DNA of 64,000 bases from Serpula lacrymans var. lacrymans S7.9 (taxonomy: Eukaryota; Basidiomycota; Agaricomycetes; Boletales; Serpulaceae), in NCBI RefSeq assembly GCF_000218685.1, contig NW_006763291.1, forward strand, positions 1,706,308-1,770,307, read 5' to 3'. Below the pieces are notes generated by a model, which saw only the letters and a program-made list of their open reading frames with translations, searched no databases and had not been told where the DNA came from. Shown piece by piece: positions 1-10,870 of the stretch. Positions within the stretch are counted from its first letter, which is position 1. Every line of letters starts with the position of its first letter. The translations under genes were made by a program, and so were the position numbers.

Positions 1-1766
1 CCAGCTAGTACACCGTCTGTACATACTCCCTCTCCAATAAACACAGCAACAGCTCCTACAAATCCTTCCCGCTCCAGATCTCGTTCACGCGACATTGGCC
101 CAACACGCAGCACCACTACCACTCGCTCTCGTCGCAACAATTCCCTCTCCTCTGTCTCTCCTCCCCCTCCACACTCGCATCACCGCCCACACCCAAACGC
201 TATTCTCATCCCCGGCCGTTCCTCCTCCACAAGTCAGAATCAGCAGAACCAGAACCACAACGCCACCAACAACCCTTCTATCAACAATGGCGTCCCAGTC
301 TCCCCCCTCTCTCTTCACTCCCTATCCAGCAATACTAGCGCATGGTTCATGTCCTCTCATACCCCTTCTTCTTCCCACACAACAACCGCAGGCGCCGGCG
401 AGTACTCCCTGCCAACTCCAGATTCCATCACCCATCCTTTCGCTCACTCCCACTCCCATTCGGGTATGGGCATCTCCCCTTCCGAAGTCAGCAGTATCAT
501 CGGTGGCGATATTGGCTCAATGGGCGTAGGCAGTCTTGGCAGCGTCGGCGTCGGCAGCTTGGGTAGTACGGGAATCGGTGGTATGAGCGCAAGCATCGGC
601 ACCTCTCTCGGTGCTGGCCTATCGAACGGCAACGGTTCCCTCGCAAAGGAAACGAACGCTGACCCCGTCACAAAGCAGGCCTTGTTAGCTCACGAAAAGA
701 GGAGAAGGCGGCGGGAGAGCCACAATGCAGTCGAGAGGCGCAGGAGGGACAACATCAACGAGAAGATCAGCGAGCTCGCAACCCTCATTCCCGAGTGTAT
801 GCTCGATCCGAGTGGTGAGTCTCGTCTTTACCCGCCATCGATTCGTTTCTGAAAGGTTAAACAGCTCCTTTATCCTCAAATGCGGACGATGCCGTGAAAA
901 AGGACGAGGACGAGGGCGCCAGCGGCGTCACGCCTACTCTTCCCAACAGTGCTTCCCCTCCCGCTTCTGGTAGCGCCAATGGCACACCCACTAACGCGAA
1001 TAGTGCAGCAGAAAACTCGACTATCAAAGCAAACAAGGGAATGATTCTCCGGAAGAGCGTCGAGTATATTCGCTATTTACAACAGCTTGTCAGTGTGCAG
1101 GCGGAGAGAAACAGGGAACTTGAGAGTCAGTTGGCTGGAGTCAGGGACGGTGATCCTGCTAGTGACGGAAAGCCAAAAGCACACGGAAAGTTAAATGGGA
1201 AAAGAAAAATCGAAGAGAGCGACGAGGAAAAGATGGGTGGGGTAGGCATGCAGACGCCAGAGTCATCCGTGGGTGTATTGACTCCTCCCAAAGACGGCGA
1301 TGAGGAGCGCGAGGGCGATATTTCCACCCCTGACCACAACCGACGAGACAACGACAGGCGGAAAGAGATTTCAGAAGGAGGCGAGGAGGGCGAAGCGGAT
1401 GGGATGAACGGAATGATGTTGCATGATGGTGTACTCGGTCTTGGGCGCGAGGTCGTGGGAATGGTGGAAGGGTTTGGGGACATGGAGGGCGTTGGCGTGG
1501 GTCAGATGCCGTATTTCTCGCACCATCGCTTTGAACTTGAGAGTATGCCAGAGGATATGGAGGTTGAAGACGAAGACGAGGACGGTAGATTTGGGGTCGA
1601 CAAGGGGTTTGGGCTGGGTGCAGAAAGTGAAGTGAGCACACAGGGTGAGGACGATGGTGAGGAAAACTCAGGTGGGCTTGTGAGAGGGAGGAAGAGGGAT
1701 CGCGAACGGGAGAGGAGCAGGGCGGGCGTGGTAAAGGAGGGTGAGGCGGAGGATATGGACGTGTGA
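1..1766 (+). CDS. bHLH transcription factor (5' end outside window)
   Basis: Reading frame 1 is open from base 1, so the gene begins left of the window. Exon 1..814 and exon 865..1766 join across a 50-bp GT-AG intron (815-864); the frame is kept and the stop is TGA at 1764-1766. The visible N-terminal part is rich in Ser, Pro, Thr and Asn and looks disordered. The basic region and helix 1 lie near 700-800 (SHNAVERRRRDNINEKI, then LIPE); the H-E-R spacing is that of class B bHLH proteins that bind CACGTG E-boxes. Helix 2 is near 1045-1130 (KGMILRKSVEYIRYLQQL), followed by a leucine-rich coil. The loop is about 60 residues and holds the intron. The C-terminal tail is acidic with a basic patch near the end (KRDRERERSR). 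Nuclear DNA-binding regulator; the target pathway cannot be read from the sequence. It resembles fungal Cbf1/USF-type factors, but I cannot give an orthologue. Confidence 0.93.
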
Positions 1767-3342
1767 CGTTCTCTCCTTCGTTTCGCTCAAGTTCTTTCCA
1801 GACTTGGCCATCGTGAAAGACCGACTGGTTGACTGCGATTTATGGTGCTTTTTATTTTTTGGGTTATTTTTTCTTGATTTTACTTTGCGGGTCGACTCGA
1901 GCGCTTTGTCGCTGCCAAACACACTCAGCACTGCCCACCGTCCTGTCCTGTCACGTTTTTCGCTCTCTCCAGTAGGCCTGTTGTTCCCGCGTCCGTCTAG
2001 GACGACATGGCCACGAAACCACTGCTTCCTTCACCTGCATACATCCTCACGTTCGACTTGCACTCGTTCTTCGCACAATCGTCATGTCCTCACGATTTAC
2101 GATTCATTACGGCGGTCCCACTATCCAAAAATCTCGTTCGGTATCTCCCTGTCAAAACGCTCTCGAAATCGCAAGCTTGACAGAACGTCCCCGCCATCGC
2201 AGTGAAGACGGTAGCGGTAGATTGTGTTTTTCTATCTATTGATGCCCTATCTATGCCGTATTCCCTCGTTTTCGGCGCTGCCTACCCTCCATCCTGCTGT
2301 TGTGATGTTTGTCTCATCATACTGCATATAACATGTCGCCTTCCATCACAATTCTACTACCCGCTTGGTTTAACTCATGACTGTCTTGAATATGATGGGT
2401 GATATAACGGTTTATTTGTTCCATTCTTTCTTTTGTATCAGTTTCTCGTTCGATTATGGAAATTGTGTACACGGCAACGTTTCGCTGTTCGCAATGAATA
2501 ATCACTGTTCTGTGGTCCTTTTTATTTGAGATGCTCGATATGTTTCTGCACTGTTGAGTAGCAGTGCTCATTGTGTGAGTGATTATTTTTGCGCGACCAT
2601 GATCGCGAATCGGATGGCTGTGTTCAAGTCATACATTAAGGTTCGAGAGTACACAGGCTATATTGATATATTATCATACGATACCAGAGTCGTGATTAGT
2701 GGATCGACCGAGTAGCGCGAGGATAATGGCGGATGATGAGGTGAGATAGCAGAATGGGGGAATACGAACGAAGCGGAGGCGATGGGTGACAAATGCGGGG
2801 AAGTGTCATGGAGGGATGGAGAAAAAAAAAATGGTGAAATGGAGAGGCGAGGCGAGGAGAGATGGAAGAAATAAACTTAACTTTGGATGTTGAGAGCAAG
2901 GGATTAGAAGACCGAAGATGGACAGATGGCGTGAGAATGGCAGAATGCAGCGTCTAAAGAAGGTTAGCTGATCCCCCACGGTCCTGAATTAAACTCTTGA
3001 GCTTTGAAATTGACGTCCAAGGGCGGTGCTGTCTGGGGTCGCGACCAAGGTACCGAGAAGCACGTCGCGCCTTCAAACCATCGACCCGGTTCACGCACGT
3101 CGTTAAACTCATCTGCCAGATGTCATATCCTCATCGAGACAGTAATGCCTTCCAGTGGCTCGAGCCATAACACAACATGTGTATACGGCCCAATCTGTGG
3201 TCTATTCCTGTTGCTGTCGCATAATGTCGTCAATATACTTCCACAGTCCCAACTGTCTACATAATCACCTACATCGCAGACCAGCTTAGCCAACATTTCT
3301 GTCGCTGCCCACGTTCTTGTCACACTGGTGGCGCCCGATAAC
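1767..3342. other. 3' flank and intergenic DNA, no gene seen
   Basis: Short ORFs here overlap one another in several frames and show no recognisable motif. The part just after 1766 is probably the 3' untranslated region of the bHLH gene. A run of ten A lies at 2821-2830. No RNA gene or repeat was recognised. Confidence 0.6.
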
Positions 3343-3347
3343 ATGTC

Positions 3348-3458
3348 TACGGTGGGCGAGAAAGGATCAGGTTGCCATTTCAAGGTTTGAGGTTTCAAGG
3401 ATTCCTCGGTTGCACTAAACCTGGGTTCATTAGGTCACGTATCCGAGGTTCGGCTCCA
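3348..3458 (+). repeat. left terminal inverted repeat (111 bp)
   Basis: Matches the reverse complement of 7751-7860 with about seven substitutions and one single-base indel. It contains the outer motif TACGGTGGGCGAGAA and two TTTCAAGG blocks. It is preceded by ATGTC at 3343-3347. Confidence 0.9.
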
Positions 3459-3506
3459 TTCTTGTTTGCCACGCAGCTCCATTGTCACCTTCAGTCTTTA
3501 CCCTCA

Positions 3507-5003
3507 TGGCTGATGGCGAGGGAGTGACAGAAATACTTTCAGTGGCAGATACTGATGCTGTGGCATCCTTTTTTCCCAATCCTAAGGGGAAGAATCAGCA
3601 CAAGCATTGTCATAAGTGTTTGCCAGTTGCTAGGATCCAATCACTCAAAATATGTAACTTAGCTTTGGCAGATGATGATTCTGTGGCCACAATACTTTGA
3701 GACTACCACCACAAAAACATTACAAACAAGAAGTCAATCAGCAAGTTGTTGTGGGTAGAGCACCATATTCGCATGAGGTGTGTATTTTATGGTACTGATT
3801 TACTAGTGACCAAAAACTATCTAGTGAGGCAAGTGTCACACGACGCTGCTCCTTCCTGGGGCTTTATGGAAGTCGCACTACATCACATACATTGTCTATG
3901 ACTGTCAAACGCTAGCTGGTTTTAGATCAGATGTCAAAAGATCCAGCTCGCTGTCAAGGACCTGATTTAATTAAGGAAGGGATTGCTTTTGACTGTGGAA
4001 TCCACTTAAGTCGAGACTTCATCACCAGTGAAATGCGCTGTCATGATCCTGGGGGATTTGAGCTTTGTGACCCAACAGCAAATAGAATTACTTGAGAACC
4101 CCTTTTTGCGCTAGGTCCTCATCATGAGTGGTCCAGGGATGGTCATGACAAACTTACAAACATTGGCTTCCCAACATGGGGAGTTCGTGATAAGTGGTCA
4201 GGAAAGTGGCTTGGTCTGTCGGTTGTTCCTAACAACCGTTTGAAAGACGCTATTGCTTATTTTTACCTGAGCACAATTGAAAGTGTTGGGGGGATGCCTC
4301 TTCAAATGACAACAGACTGCGGAAGCGAGACAACTCAAGTGTTTGGTCTTGCAAATGCATTGCGGTATGTTATTCTATATCATGCAATATTTACCTGACA
4401 AAATATTTAGTGAAGAGTTTACGCCACAATACTCTACTGAGACCCTCCCCCCTCATTGCTTTTTACATAGTGTCAAAAATATTGTTATTGAGCGAGGGTG
4501 GCTGCGCTTTCATCTGCAATGGGGTGCAAATGCAAAAATCTGGTGGGAAGCTGGTGAAGGTATCTATAATTCAACGGACCAAAAACATTAGTAAGCTTTA
4601 TAGTGTTTTCTGATTGTGCTGCAATGACATGAGCTGTGGCAGCAAACTTGGTCAATGGCTATGGTCAACATTCATTCAATGCAAGCTCAATCATCTTAGG
4701 GAGCGGTTAAATAACCATCCAACTCGCTTTGATGCAGCAAAGAAGCTACCATCTGGAGTTTCACCAAATATTGCCATTGCATTGGCAAATGAATATGGTG
4801 GTAAAATCTGCTTACTGCCTGTTGACCTGGCAGTCATTTGCCGTCTCAAGGAAAGTATTGGAGGCGAAGACTTGATTCAATTTGTCAGCACAGAGTTTGC
4901 TAATCATGCAGAGAGTGTTTTTGGCACCTTAGGTATTGACAAGATCACTTCAGATAATATCTGGCATATCTTCACAAAGATGTTGCCGCTTTTATACCAG
5001 TAA
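3507..5003 (+). pseudogene. integrase-core transposase, decayed
   Basis: Fragments in order on +: an N-terminal part from ATG 3507, a middle segment around 3750-4120, the catalytic segment 4125-4360 (HDKLTNIGFPTWGVRDKW; then TTDCGSETTQVFGLANALR), and a C-terminal block to TAA 5001-5003 (LPSGVSPNIAIALANEYGG). From recall this is the integrase-core protein common in Agaricomycetes. The Asp residues in RDGHDK, VRDKW and TTDCGSE are candidate DDE acids, not assigned with certainty. An intron of about 49 bp is likely at 4363-4411, and another near 4590-4640. In-frame stops occur (TGA at 3697-3699 and near 4093) plus at least one frameshift near 3960, so no full protein can be made. It is convergent with the kinase gene in the same element. 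Confidence 0.8.
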
Positions 5004-5063
5004 AGTGTCCATTATAATTAAAATTGGTAGTAATATATTGTGAATAGTGTAAGGTTTGTCCTT

Positions 5064-7336
5064 TCAGTTAAAGCCTAATTGCAAGGGGTGTTTATGACTA
5101 TTTGTATGTATAGTATCTGACAAGGCGTGATCTTTTTTGCCAGTGCTGTTATCCTCATCATCTAAATGAAGTTTAAGGGCATGACAAATTGTGTTGCACT
5201 GGTGATCTTGTAGATAGATCTGGATTTGGGCTTCACCCTGGTCCCAGTGCCCCGACAACTGATTTATTCTGAAGAAGTATTAGCTATGCAAATAATGTGA
5301 GCAAGGTATTATCATACGTGTGAGCCTGTGGGTCAAACAATGTGACAGTAGCATTTGGAGCAATAATGCCTAGACTCACATTTAGCTTTGTGGTTCTGTT
5401 ACATCCAAGAATTTAAATCCATACCTTGCAAATCTGATAATAGCACTGTTTTCCCACTATCTAACAATGTGTGATAAACATATGCATCAATAACAAGGCC
5501 CAATGAATCTTCATTCTGTGTGATATCAGTATTACCGCAAAACTTCCTCTCCTTATATAAGCCATCACATAATAGAAGGGGTGCAGCAAGGAAAGTCTTG
5601 AATAACAGAGTACAATCATCTTCTGAACCATCAGTTGGTTTGCGTGGGATCTCTGTTGTTACCATTCCGACAAAAGTGCCTTTGGCATTCCACTTGATAC
5701 CTAAGAAATAATGTGGTTATAATGATGGCAGATGTACAGAATGCTTACGAGGCAAATTCACAGAATAAAGCTTTGCCCGCTTGTAGAAAGATTCAAGAAA
5801 GTATTCAGCAAGGTGAAAAAGATGAAGTTCTTGAATAAGATCTTCTTCATTCGAAGCCTCACACGAAGAGACTGGCTTGCACTGAAAAATAGCCTCCTCT
5901 CCAAATCATATCACGGATATATTTTTGCCAATGTTTTGCAATAAGGATGGTTTCCGTTTCATTGCATTCAACAATATCAACATTTCCACCCGAATCAACA
6001 ATACATTCTCACCTTAGAAACTGAAAGGCTTCATATTCAATATGCACTGTGGAGAGCCTTGGTCAATAAGCACTCTTATACCGCTTAACAGGGCTATCGG
6101 GTACATTTTCTGAAAAATACCATCAGTATATCCTCTCTCGCAAAACATTATATACATGCCAGCTGACTGCAGCTTTCGCTTGGACTGTCGTGTACTAGGT
6201 GAGGCCTTTACACCACTGGCAAGTGACTTTCTCGCAGACTTCATTGTGAAGTCTTCATCAAGTTCATCCTTGTCAGGGTATGTCTAGTAAAGCATGTCAG
6301 TGGTCACTGTGTCATAAAACCCGAAAAACTTTATGATGTACTGGCTCATTAAGCAAAAGCCAAAGTGAAAGGGCATTCCGTTTTTTATCTTTGTCTGATA
6401 GCACACCCATTAACTTGATCCAATTATACATTTGTCCAACAGTGACACCGGAAGTATATCCTTGCTCAAGATGGAAACATTCTGTTGCAGACTGCGTAAC
6501 AGCAAATATAGTATTTTAACTGCACAATGTTTTTATCAGCACAAAGATATATGTGATTCAATAACTAACCGCTCAAAGGATAGCATTACACTGTTGCATC
6601 CCTTACTGGATTCCTCATAAATGTGCGAGGCCTTCATGAGCATTTGTTTCAACATGTTTTCAGCATTATCTCGCATATCAAGATTGATAGGGATAAGCGG
6701 AATATGATACTACATGTCAAGGAGCATGTCAATAGCTTTTACTGATTCGACAAGATAACAAACCTTTTTTGGAGCCTTTGACTTGGACATAAAAAAATAC
6801 TAAGGTATACATTCAGTGTCTCTGTACAATTCTGGCGTCAAAGTGCTGCTACAGCATCATTGACCTGTGAAGCTTTTTGCAAGCCAGCATTCTTAGGTCG
6901 CTGATTGAGGCGGTGCTCCGATGCCTGTGCAGAGTGTGTCTGCATACACTCCAAAATTGAGATATCTTGTGCTTATGCTCCGTGTGAGAATTATTTTAGC
7001 AGACTGATATAGCTATGTCTTACCAGTCATTTGCGATGTTGGTTGCAGTGCTATCAAGCTTGCTTATAAACTTTTTAATACCTACATATTCAACTTAATG
7101 TACCATTTTCACAACTTGCACAGACTTTTCCTGTTAAAAACTGGAAGACACAACCACATAATTCACATTGAGGTATGTCCTATACAAACACCATCATTAA
7201 TGAGGCAGAGACTGGGCCAAATAGAAAAGAAACAACTGACCTCAATAGATTCATCATTTGGGTTTGCGTGCCGCTTCAAACATTTGGAACAATCAGTGGT
7301 TTCGAGCTTTTGAAAGGATTTAGAGCAGCTTGGCAT
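5064..7336 (-). CDS. alpha-kinase (MHCK/EF2K type) with N-terminal Cys motifs, transposon cargo
   Basis: Multi-exon gene; boundaries partly inferred. The first exon, 7336-7241, starts at ATG and codes a Cys motif with CxxxF...CSKCLKR; after a 61-bp intron (7180-7240) comes DIPQCELCGCVFQF and KVCASCE, so the N terminus carries paired CxxC motifs likely to bind zinc. Downstream, the segment 5880-5740 reads EEDLIQELHLFHLAEYF, 5700-5399 contains VIDAYVYHTLLDSGKTVLL then SDLQG, and 5400-5330 contains LFDPQAHT. The DLQG and DPQ motifs are hallmarks of the alpha-kinase catalytic core. The last exon (5258-5064) holds HWDQGEAQIQIYLQDHQCN and ends at TGA. The DLQG and DPQ segments are open. The middle (about 5950-7100) is hard to splice by eye, so I cannot prove the gene is intact. 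Likely role: Ser/Thr phosphorylation of an unknown substrate. It lies fully inside the TIR element and converges on the transposase. Confidence 0.72.
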
Positions 7337-7750
7337 GCTATTGAGAAATGAGCGACTAAAGTTAAGAGAATATAGCAGTAAGAAAAAAATAAAAAGAGAG
7401 GAAACATAGTCTGGCATATATTCCTGGCAATATATACCCTGCAGACGGAGACTAAACAGTGCTCTTGGTAATGTTAGTGGAGCCACTAGTATCAACAGTG
7501 GTGCTGCCTACCACAACGCATAATGCTCCAACTAAATTTTAGGCTCAGCCAACCCACTGAATGTGCTGTATGTAGATTATATGAACAATGAGAAGGGAAA
7601 CTTACACTTACTATGCTTTTATGAATCCTGTTGATCTGGAATGACACTGGTAGAGTGGACCATGACAAGCGCGACATTGGGGACACTGGGATAGAAAGTC
7701 CACATCAACTGCAAGTGGTACATGGCAAGGCTCATTTTGGCTTTCGGGAG

Positions 7751-7860
7751 TGGAGCCGAACCTCGGATATGTGACCCAATTAACCCGGGTTTAGTGTAAC
7801 CAAGGAATCCTTGAAACCCCAAACCTTGAAATGGCAACCTGATCCTTCTCGCCCACCGTA
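7751..7860 (-). repeat. right terminal inverted repeat (110 bp)
   Basis: Inverted partner of 3348-3458. It ends CGCCCACCGTA at 7860 and is followed at once by the target duplication ATGTC (7861-7865). Confidence 0.9.
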
Positions 7861-7865
7861 ATGTC

Positions 7866-8352
7866 ATATCCACTCATTGGGCCTAGAATCGATCCTCATT
7901 GATGGATTATCCACCGCAACTCGGTCTGACCACATATACAGCAGGACAGCTCACCAAAAGCTAATTCACCCCACGCTGTCCAACACATTCAATGGTTATA
8001 GCACCTGTGCACGACGTGGCCTTATCAAACGACATGACTAGAAATACTGGATGTATCATACTGAACCAGCTTTCTTTGCCTTGCACCGCACTCCTTGTTC
8101 ATGAACAGTGCTCGGGTCCACGCCTCCCACCTGTTAGTACCCGTCAAACCTGGCACGCCAATGAGACAGACTGCGTGTATACTGTGAAAATACAGTGAGT
8201 AAAGTCATTTTGATCGGTAATTCCAGAATAACACTTTCATATGCTGTTCCATAAACCTGATGGTGGTACATCAATAAAAGTACAATATCTATTGCGCATC
8301 AAGTATATATATTTATACAAGGTGCAGCAGACTTACATGCCTATCCTATACC
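7866..8352. other. spacer, no gene seen
   Basis: Lies between the transposon and the RUS-like gene. No convincing ORF, repeat or RNA gene was found. It probably holds the 3' end of the RUS-like transcript. Confidence 0.5.
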
Positions 8353-10146
8353 TCATTTGGATTTTTTTGTCAACAAATCTTCACTGTTGACAACCTCTTT
8401 AGCCTCTTGCACTTCTACAACAACACTGCTAGTTGAACTTAGCATAGGAGCCTCTTTGCCCGTAATCCACCCAGTAGCGCTTGCATGTTCTATAAATTTG
8501 GCGAGATGGGCGTTGACTAATTCAAGGCATGCACACATGTTACGGCAAATAAGGCGGTCATCAATTGTCATAGGATGAGGCCCATTCATGAACATGCTAG
8601 CAACCTCGGCGGCATTTATCCATGCTTTAAGTTGATCCAAGGACGAATAGCCTTCCTTGAAACAGTCATGCAGCTGTAGAGTCCCTTGCACTGTATACCT
8701 ACCATAACATCATGCATCAATGAAAAGCACGTAACGTTCCTTTGCATATATGTCCACCATTTGCATCAGCGACATCAATTGAGGGGCTATTGCTGAGAGG
8801 GAAGAGCCGAGCATACAGTGGCCCAACACCTGATTGGTATATGCGTCTCGTAAGGTCCAAGGTATTTCAAAGATTTGTTCTCGGGAAGATACTTCTTCTG
8901 GGGACAGGATAAGATCCTCGGTATCCTGAGCAGATATGTTGAGTGCGTGATGTCGCTTTACTGCCCTGTATGTTGTCCAAAGGATGGTGGATCACTGTCT
9001 GTTGAGCGATCACAATGGGACCCCACGGACGGCTAAGTAATTTGTGAGCAAGTGACTTGCAACAAGTACTAGAAGGACGAGATGAGTTGAGGTCCTGGTG
9101 GTCAAATACAGCATGATAAGGGTTCCCAGCTGACAGTTGATTGAGTATTTGAGCAGGACACATGGAATATTAACGCACCAGCATACCAGACAGCCCAAGT
9201 ACAGTCTTTTTACTCGCATCTTTGGCATTCAGATCACCTACATTCACCTTTCCCACCAACTGATGAGGCGAAATGGTTTGTCAACGACGCCTTTGAACCT
9301 CCTGCTGCAACATCGCATAAAGCTCTCAGGCAGCCGCTCAGACACAGTGCTGTGGCTCGTAGGCCTGGGGCAAAGTTTGAGGGAACCAGAGGTAGATACA
9401 CTGGTAAAGAAATGGATCCAAGAAGCGGGGAAAATGTGTCTATAGTGATCGCGATATCATTCAAGATGTTTGCAAGGAATCTAAAAGTTTTTGTTTCTGG
9501 AAACAGCAATGTTCTAAGGTAATATGCGGCCAGAATTGCTGTAACACCCCCAAGGCATCTTGAATAAGTATACACATGTAGTTTAAAGGCAGGTATGAAA
9601 ATGAACTAGTAACTCGGCTAAAAATGTCCTGCACTACTGTCAAGAGCAGGGCTTGTGTAGCAGATGCGGATGCATTCCCAACACCATAACCTGTGATGCA
9701 AAACATCTTGTTAAGTCTGTTGCATCAAGCATTGTACAATTGCACCTTCAAGCACAGCTCTTGATGTGATGAGCCCTGCAAGAGAACTGCAAAACACTTG
9801 GAGAGCATTGAATGTTTGGTAACCGTTGAAATGCTATTCAGCATACAACCATACACACTAATGGGAAAACAAAACTAGAGATAATCTGCACACGCAAACT
9901 GATATAAATTTTCCGACATACAAGACTAGACAGTAACATATACCAGGAGTGACCGTTCTAGGATAACCGTCGGGGAGGAACAGTGGTTGGGATGTGTTTC
10001 AGTAGCTGTATGCCTTGTGCACGTTTTGTCTTTGAGAGTATATTGTACCTACTTTGCGCATCCAATTTGAAGTTGGTTTTCAGCGTGCGTCCAGTTCCAT
10101 CTTGCTCTACAACACTTACAGCCATACTTGGGACAGTAACTGTCAT
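8353..10146 (-). pseudogene. RUS / DUF647 family protein, decayed
   Basis: Reading on -, exons with family motifs appear in order. A start near 10146 is followed by MAVSVVEQDGTGRTLK; then LFLPDGYPRTVTPG (about 9945-9990), FNGYQTFNALQVFCSSLAGL (9750-9835), GYGVGNASASATQALLL (9600-9690), FRFLANILNDIAITIDTFSP (9440-9500), LRALCDVAAGGSKASL, then GDLNAKDASKKTVLGLSGML (about 9165-9230) and SREQIFEIPWTLRDAY (8840-8880). The end is the ORF 8691-8353 (LKAWINAAEVA). This order fits Root UV-B Sensitive / DUF647 proteins, which have several membrane segments; in plants they are tied to UV-B response and vitamin B6 homeostasis. Near 8990-9025 two in-frame TGA codons sit where I expect Arg (L*SLNRQ*S). Otherwise well preserved, so inactivation may be recent. 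Small introns separate exons, for example one starting after VLEG. Confidence 0.8.
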
Positions 10147-10384
10147 GTGGCAGATATGAGACTGTCTGTGAAAACGAGTTATCACACTGCTAGCGGCTCA
10201 AAATAAGCACATGAGCTTGTGATCACCGTGAAGATTGGTACTACGGGCTCATACGGGATCAGATTTTTTTTCTTTTTTCTTCTTCTTTTTTTTTGAAATT
10301 TTCCTCCCTGGCCAAAGCCTTGCCGCTCTAGTGGATGAAATTGTAGAGCTCTGCGACCCATTGTTAAGATAGTACTAGGACACC

Positions 10385-10840
10385 ATGTCATCAGCTATCA
10401 GCTATACTGCCTATATGAACCCAGACACTAATCTTGCAACTCGTACGGAAGGAGATGATATTCGTGATTCAGAGGGGCAGGATGGTTTGAATATTGTAGC
10501 TAATCAGCAGCCAACTGTGGATGTACTTAGCCTGTTTACAGATGTTGAAACTAGCTTCTATTGTCATTGAACCGATCACACACGCTACTTGGGCTATAGT
10601 GGAAGAACAAGTGCAACATCCCAAACCAAGACTGTACCACAACTCAATCCTGACAGGCTATGGATGGGTCAGGGAATTGGTAGATGGGCATCCTGGTCAT
10701 ATTATGACAGAGCTTGGGGTGCAACAGGAAGTTTTCTCAAAGTTGTTAGATCTATTGCAGGCCAATGGATACTTAGGCTCCTCCACAGCCACTGTTTTGA
10801 GAGAGGAGAACTTAATCCTAGAGCCACAAAATAATGACGA
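10385..10840 (+). pseudogene. PIF/Harbinger transposase, N-terminal fragment
   Basis: The frame starting before 10570 reads HNSILTGYGWVRELVDGHPG, then MTELGVQQEVFSKLLDLL and a Gly-Ser-rich turn. This is the N-terminal region (DUF8040 type) that precedes the DDE_Tnp_4 domain in fungal Harbinger transposases. It ends in REENLILEPQ, after which the sequence runs into a GATAA repeat; the catalytic domain is absent. The upstream ORF from ATG 10385 (MSSAISYTAYMNPDTN) may be its first exon. Confidence 0.6.
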
Positions 10841-10850
10841 GATTAGATAT

Positions 10851-10870
10851 GATAAGATAAGATAAGATAA
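10851..10870 (+). repeat. (GATAA)4 microsatellite
   Basis: Four tandem GATAA units directly at the point where the Harbinger fragment stops. It may mark a junction. Confidence 0.9.

Larger units (their letters stand above)
3348..7860. mobile_element. TIR DNA transposon with integrase-like transposase and alpha-kinase gene
   Basis: A 4513-bp element. Both ends start TACGGTGGGCGAGAA when read inward, and the match continues for about 110 bp. The 5-bp sequence ATGTC lies directly outside each end (3343-3347 and 7861-7865), a clean target-site duplication. Two gene bodies fill it and converge: a transposase on + ending at 5003 and a kinase on - ending at 5064, only 60 bp apart. The integrase-core domain and 5-bp duplication fit a DDE element related to retroviral-type integrases (Ginger-like is my best guess); the superfamily is not certain. 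The transposase is broken, so this copy is not autonomous. Confidence 0.85.

Noticed and set aside
1741..2205. Protein-coding ORF after the bHLH gene
   Set aside because: It overlaps the bHLH stop region in another frame, has no motif and a composition like untranslated sequence.
3004..3264. Small gene upstream of the TIR element
   Set aside because: Overlapping frames on both strands, no family resemblance.
3348..7860. KDZ, hAT or Mutator element
   Set aside because: The duplication is 5 bp and not 8-10, and the transposase is of the integrase-core type.
10851..10870. Telomeric or centromeric repeat
   Set aside because: Only four GATAA units, a simple microsatellite.
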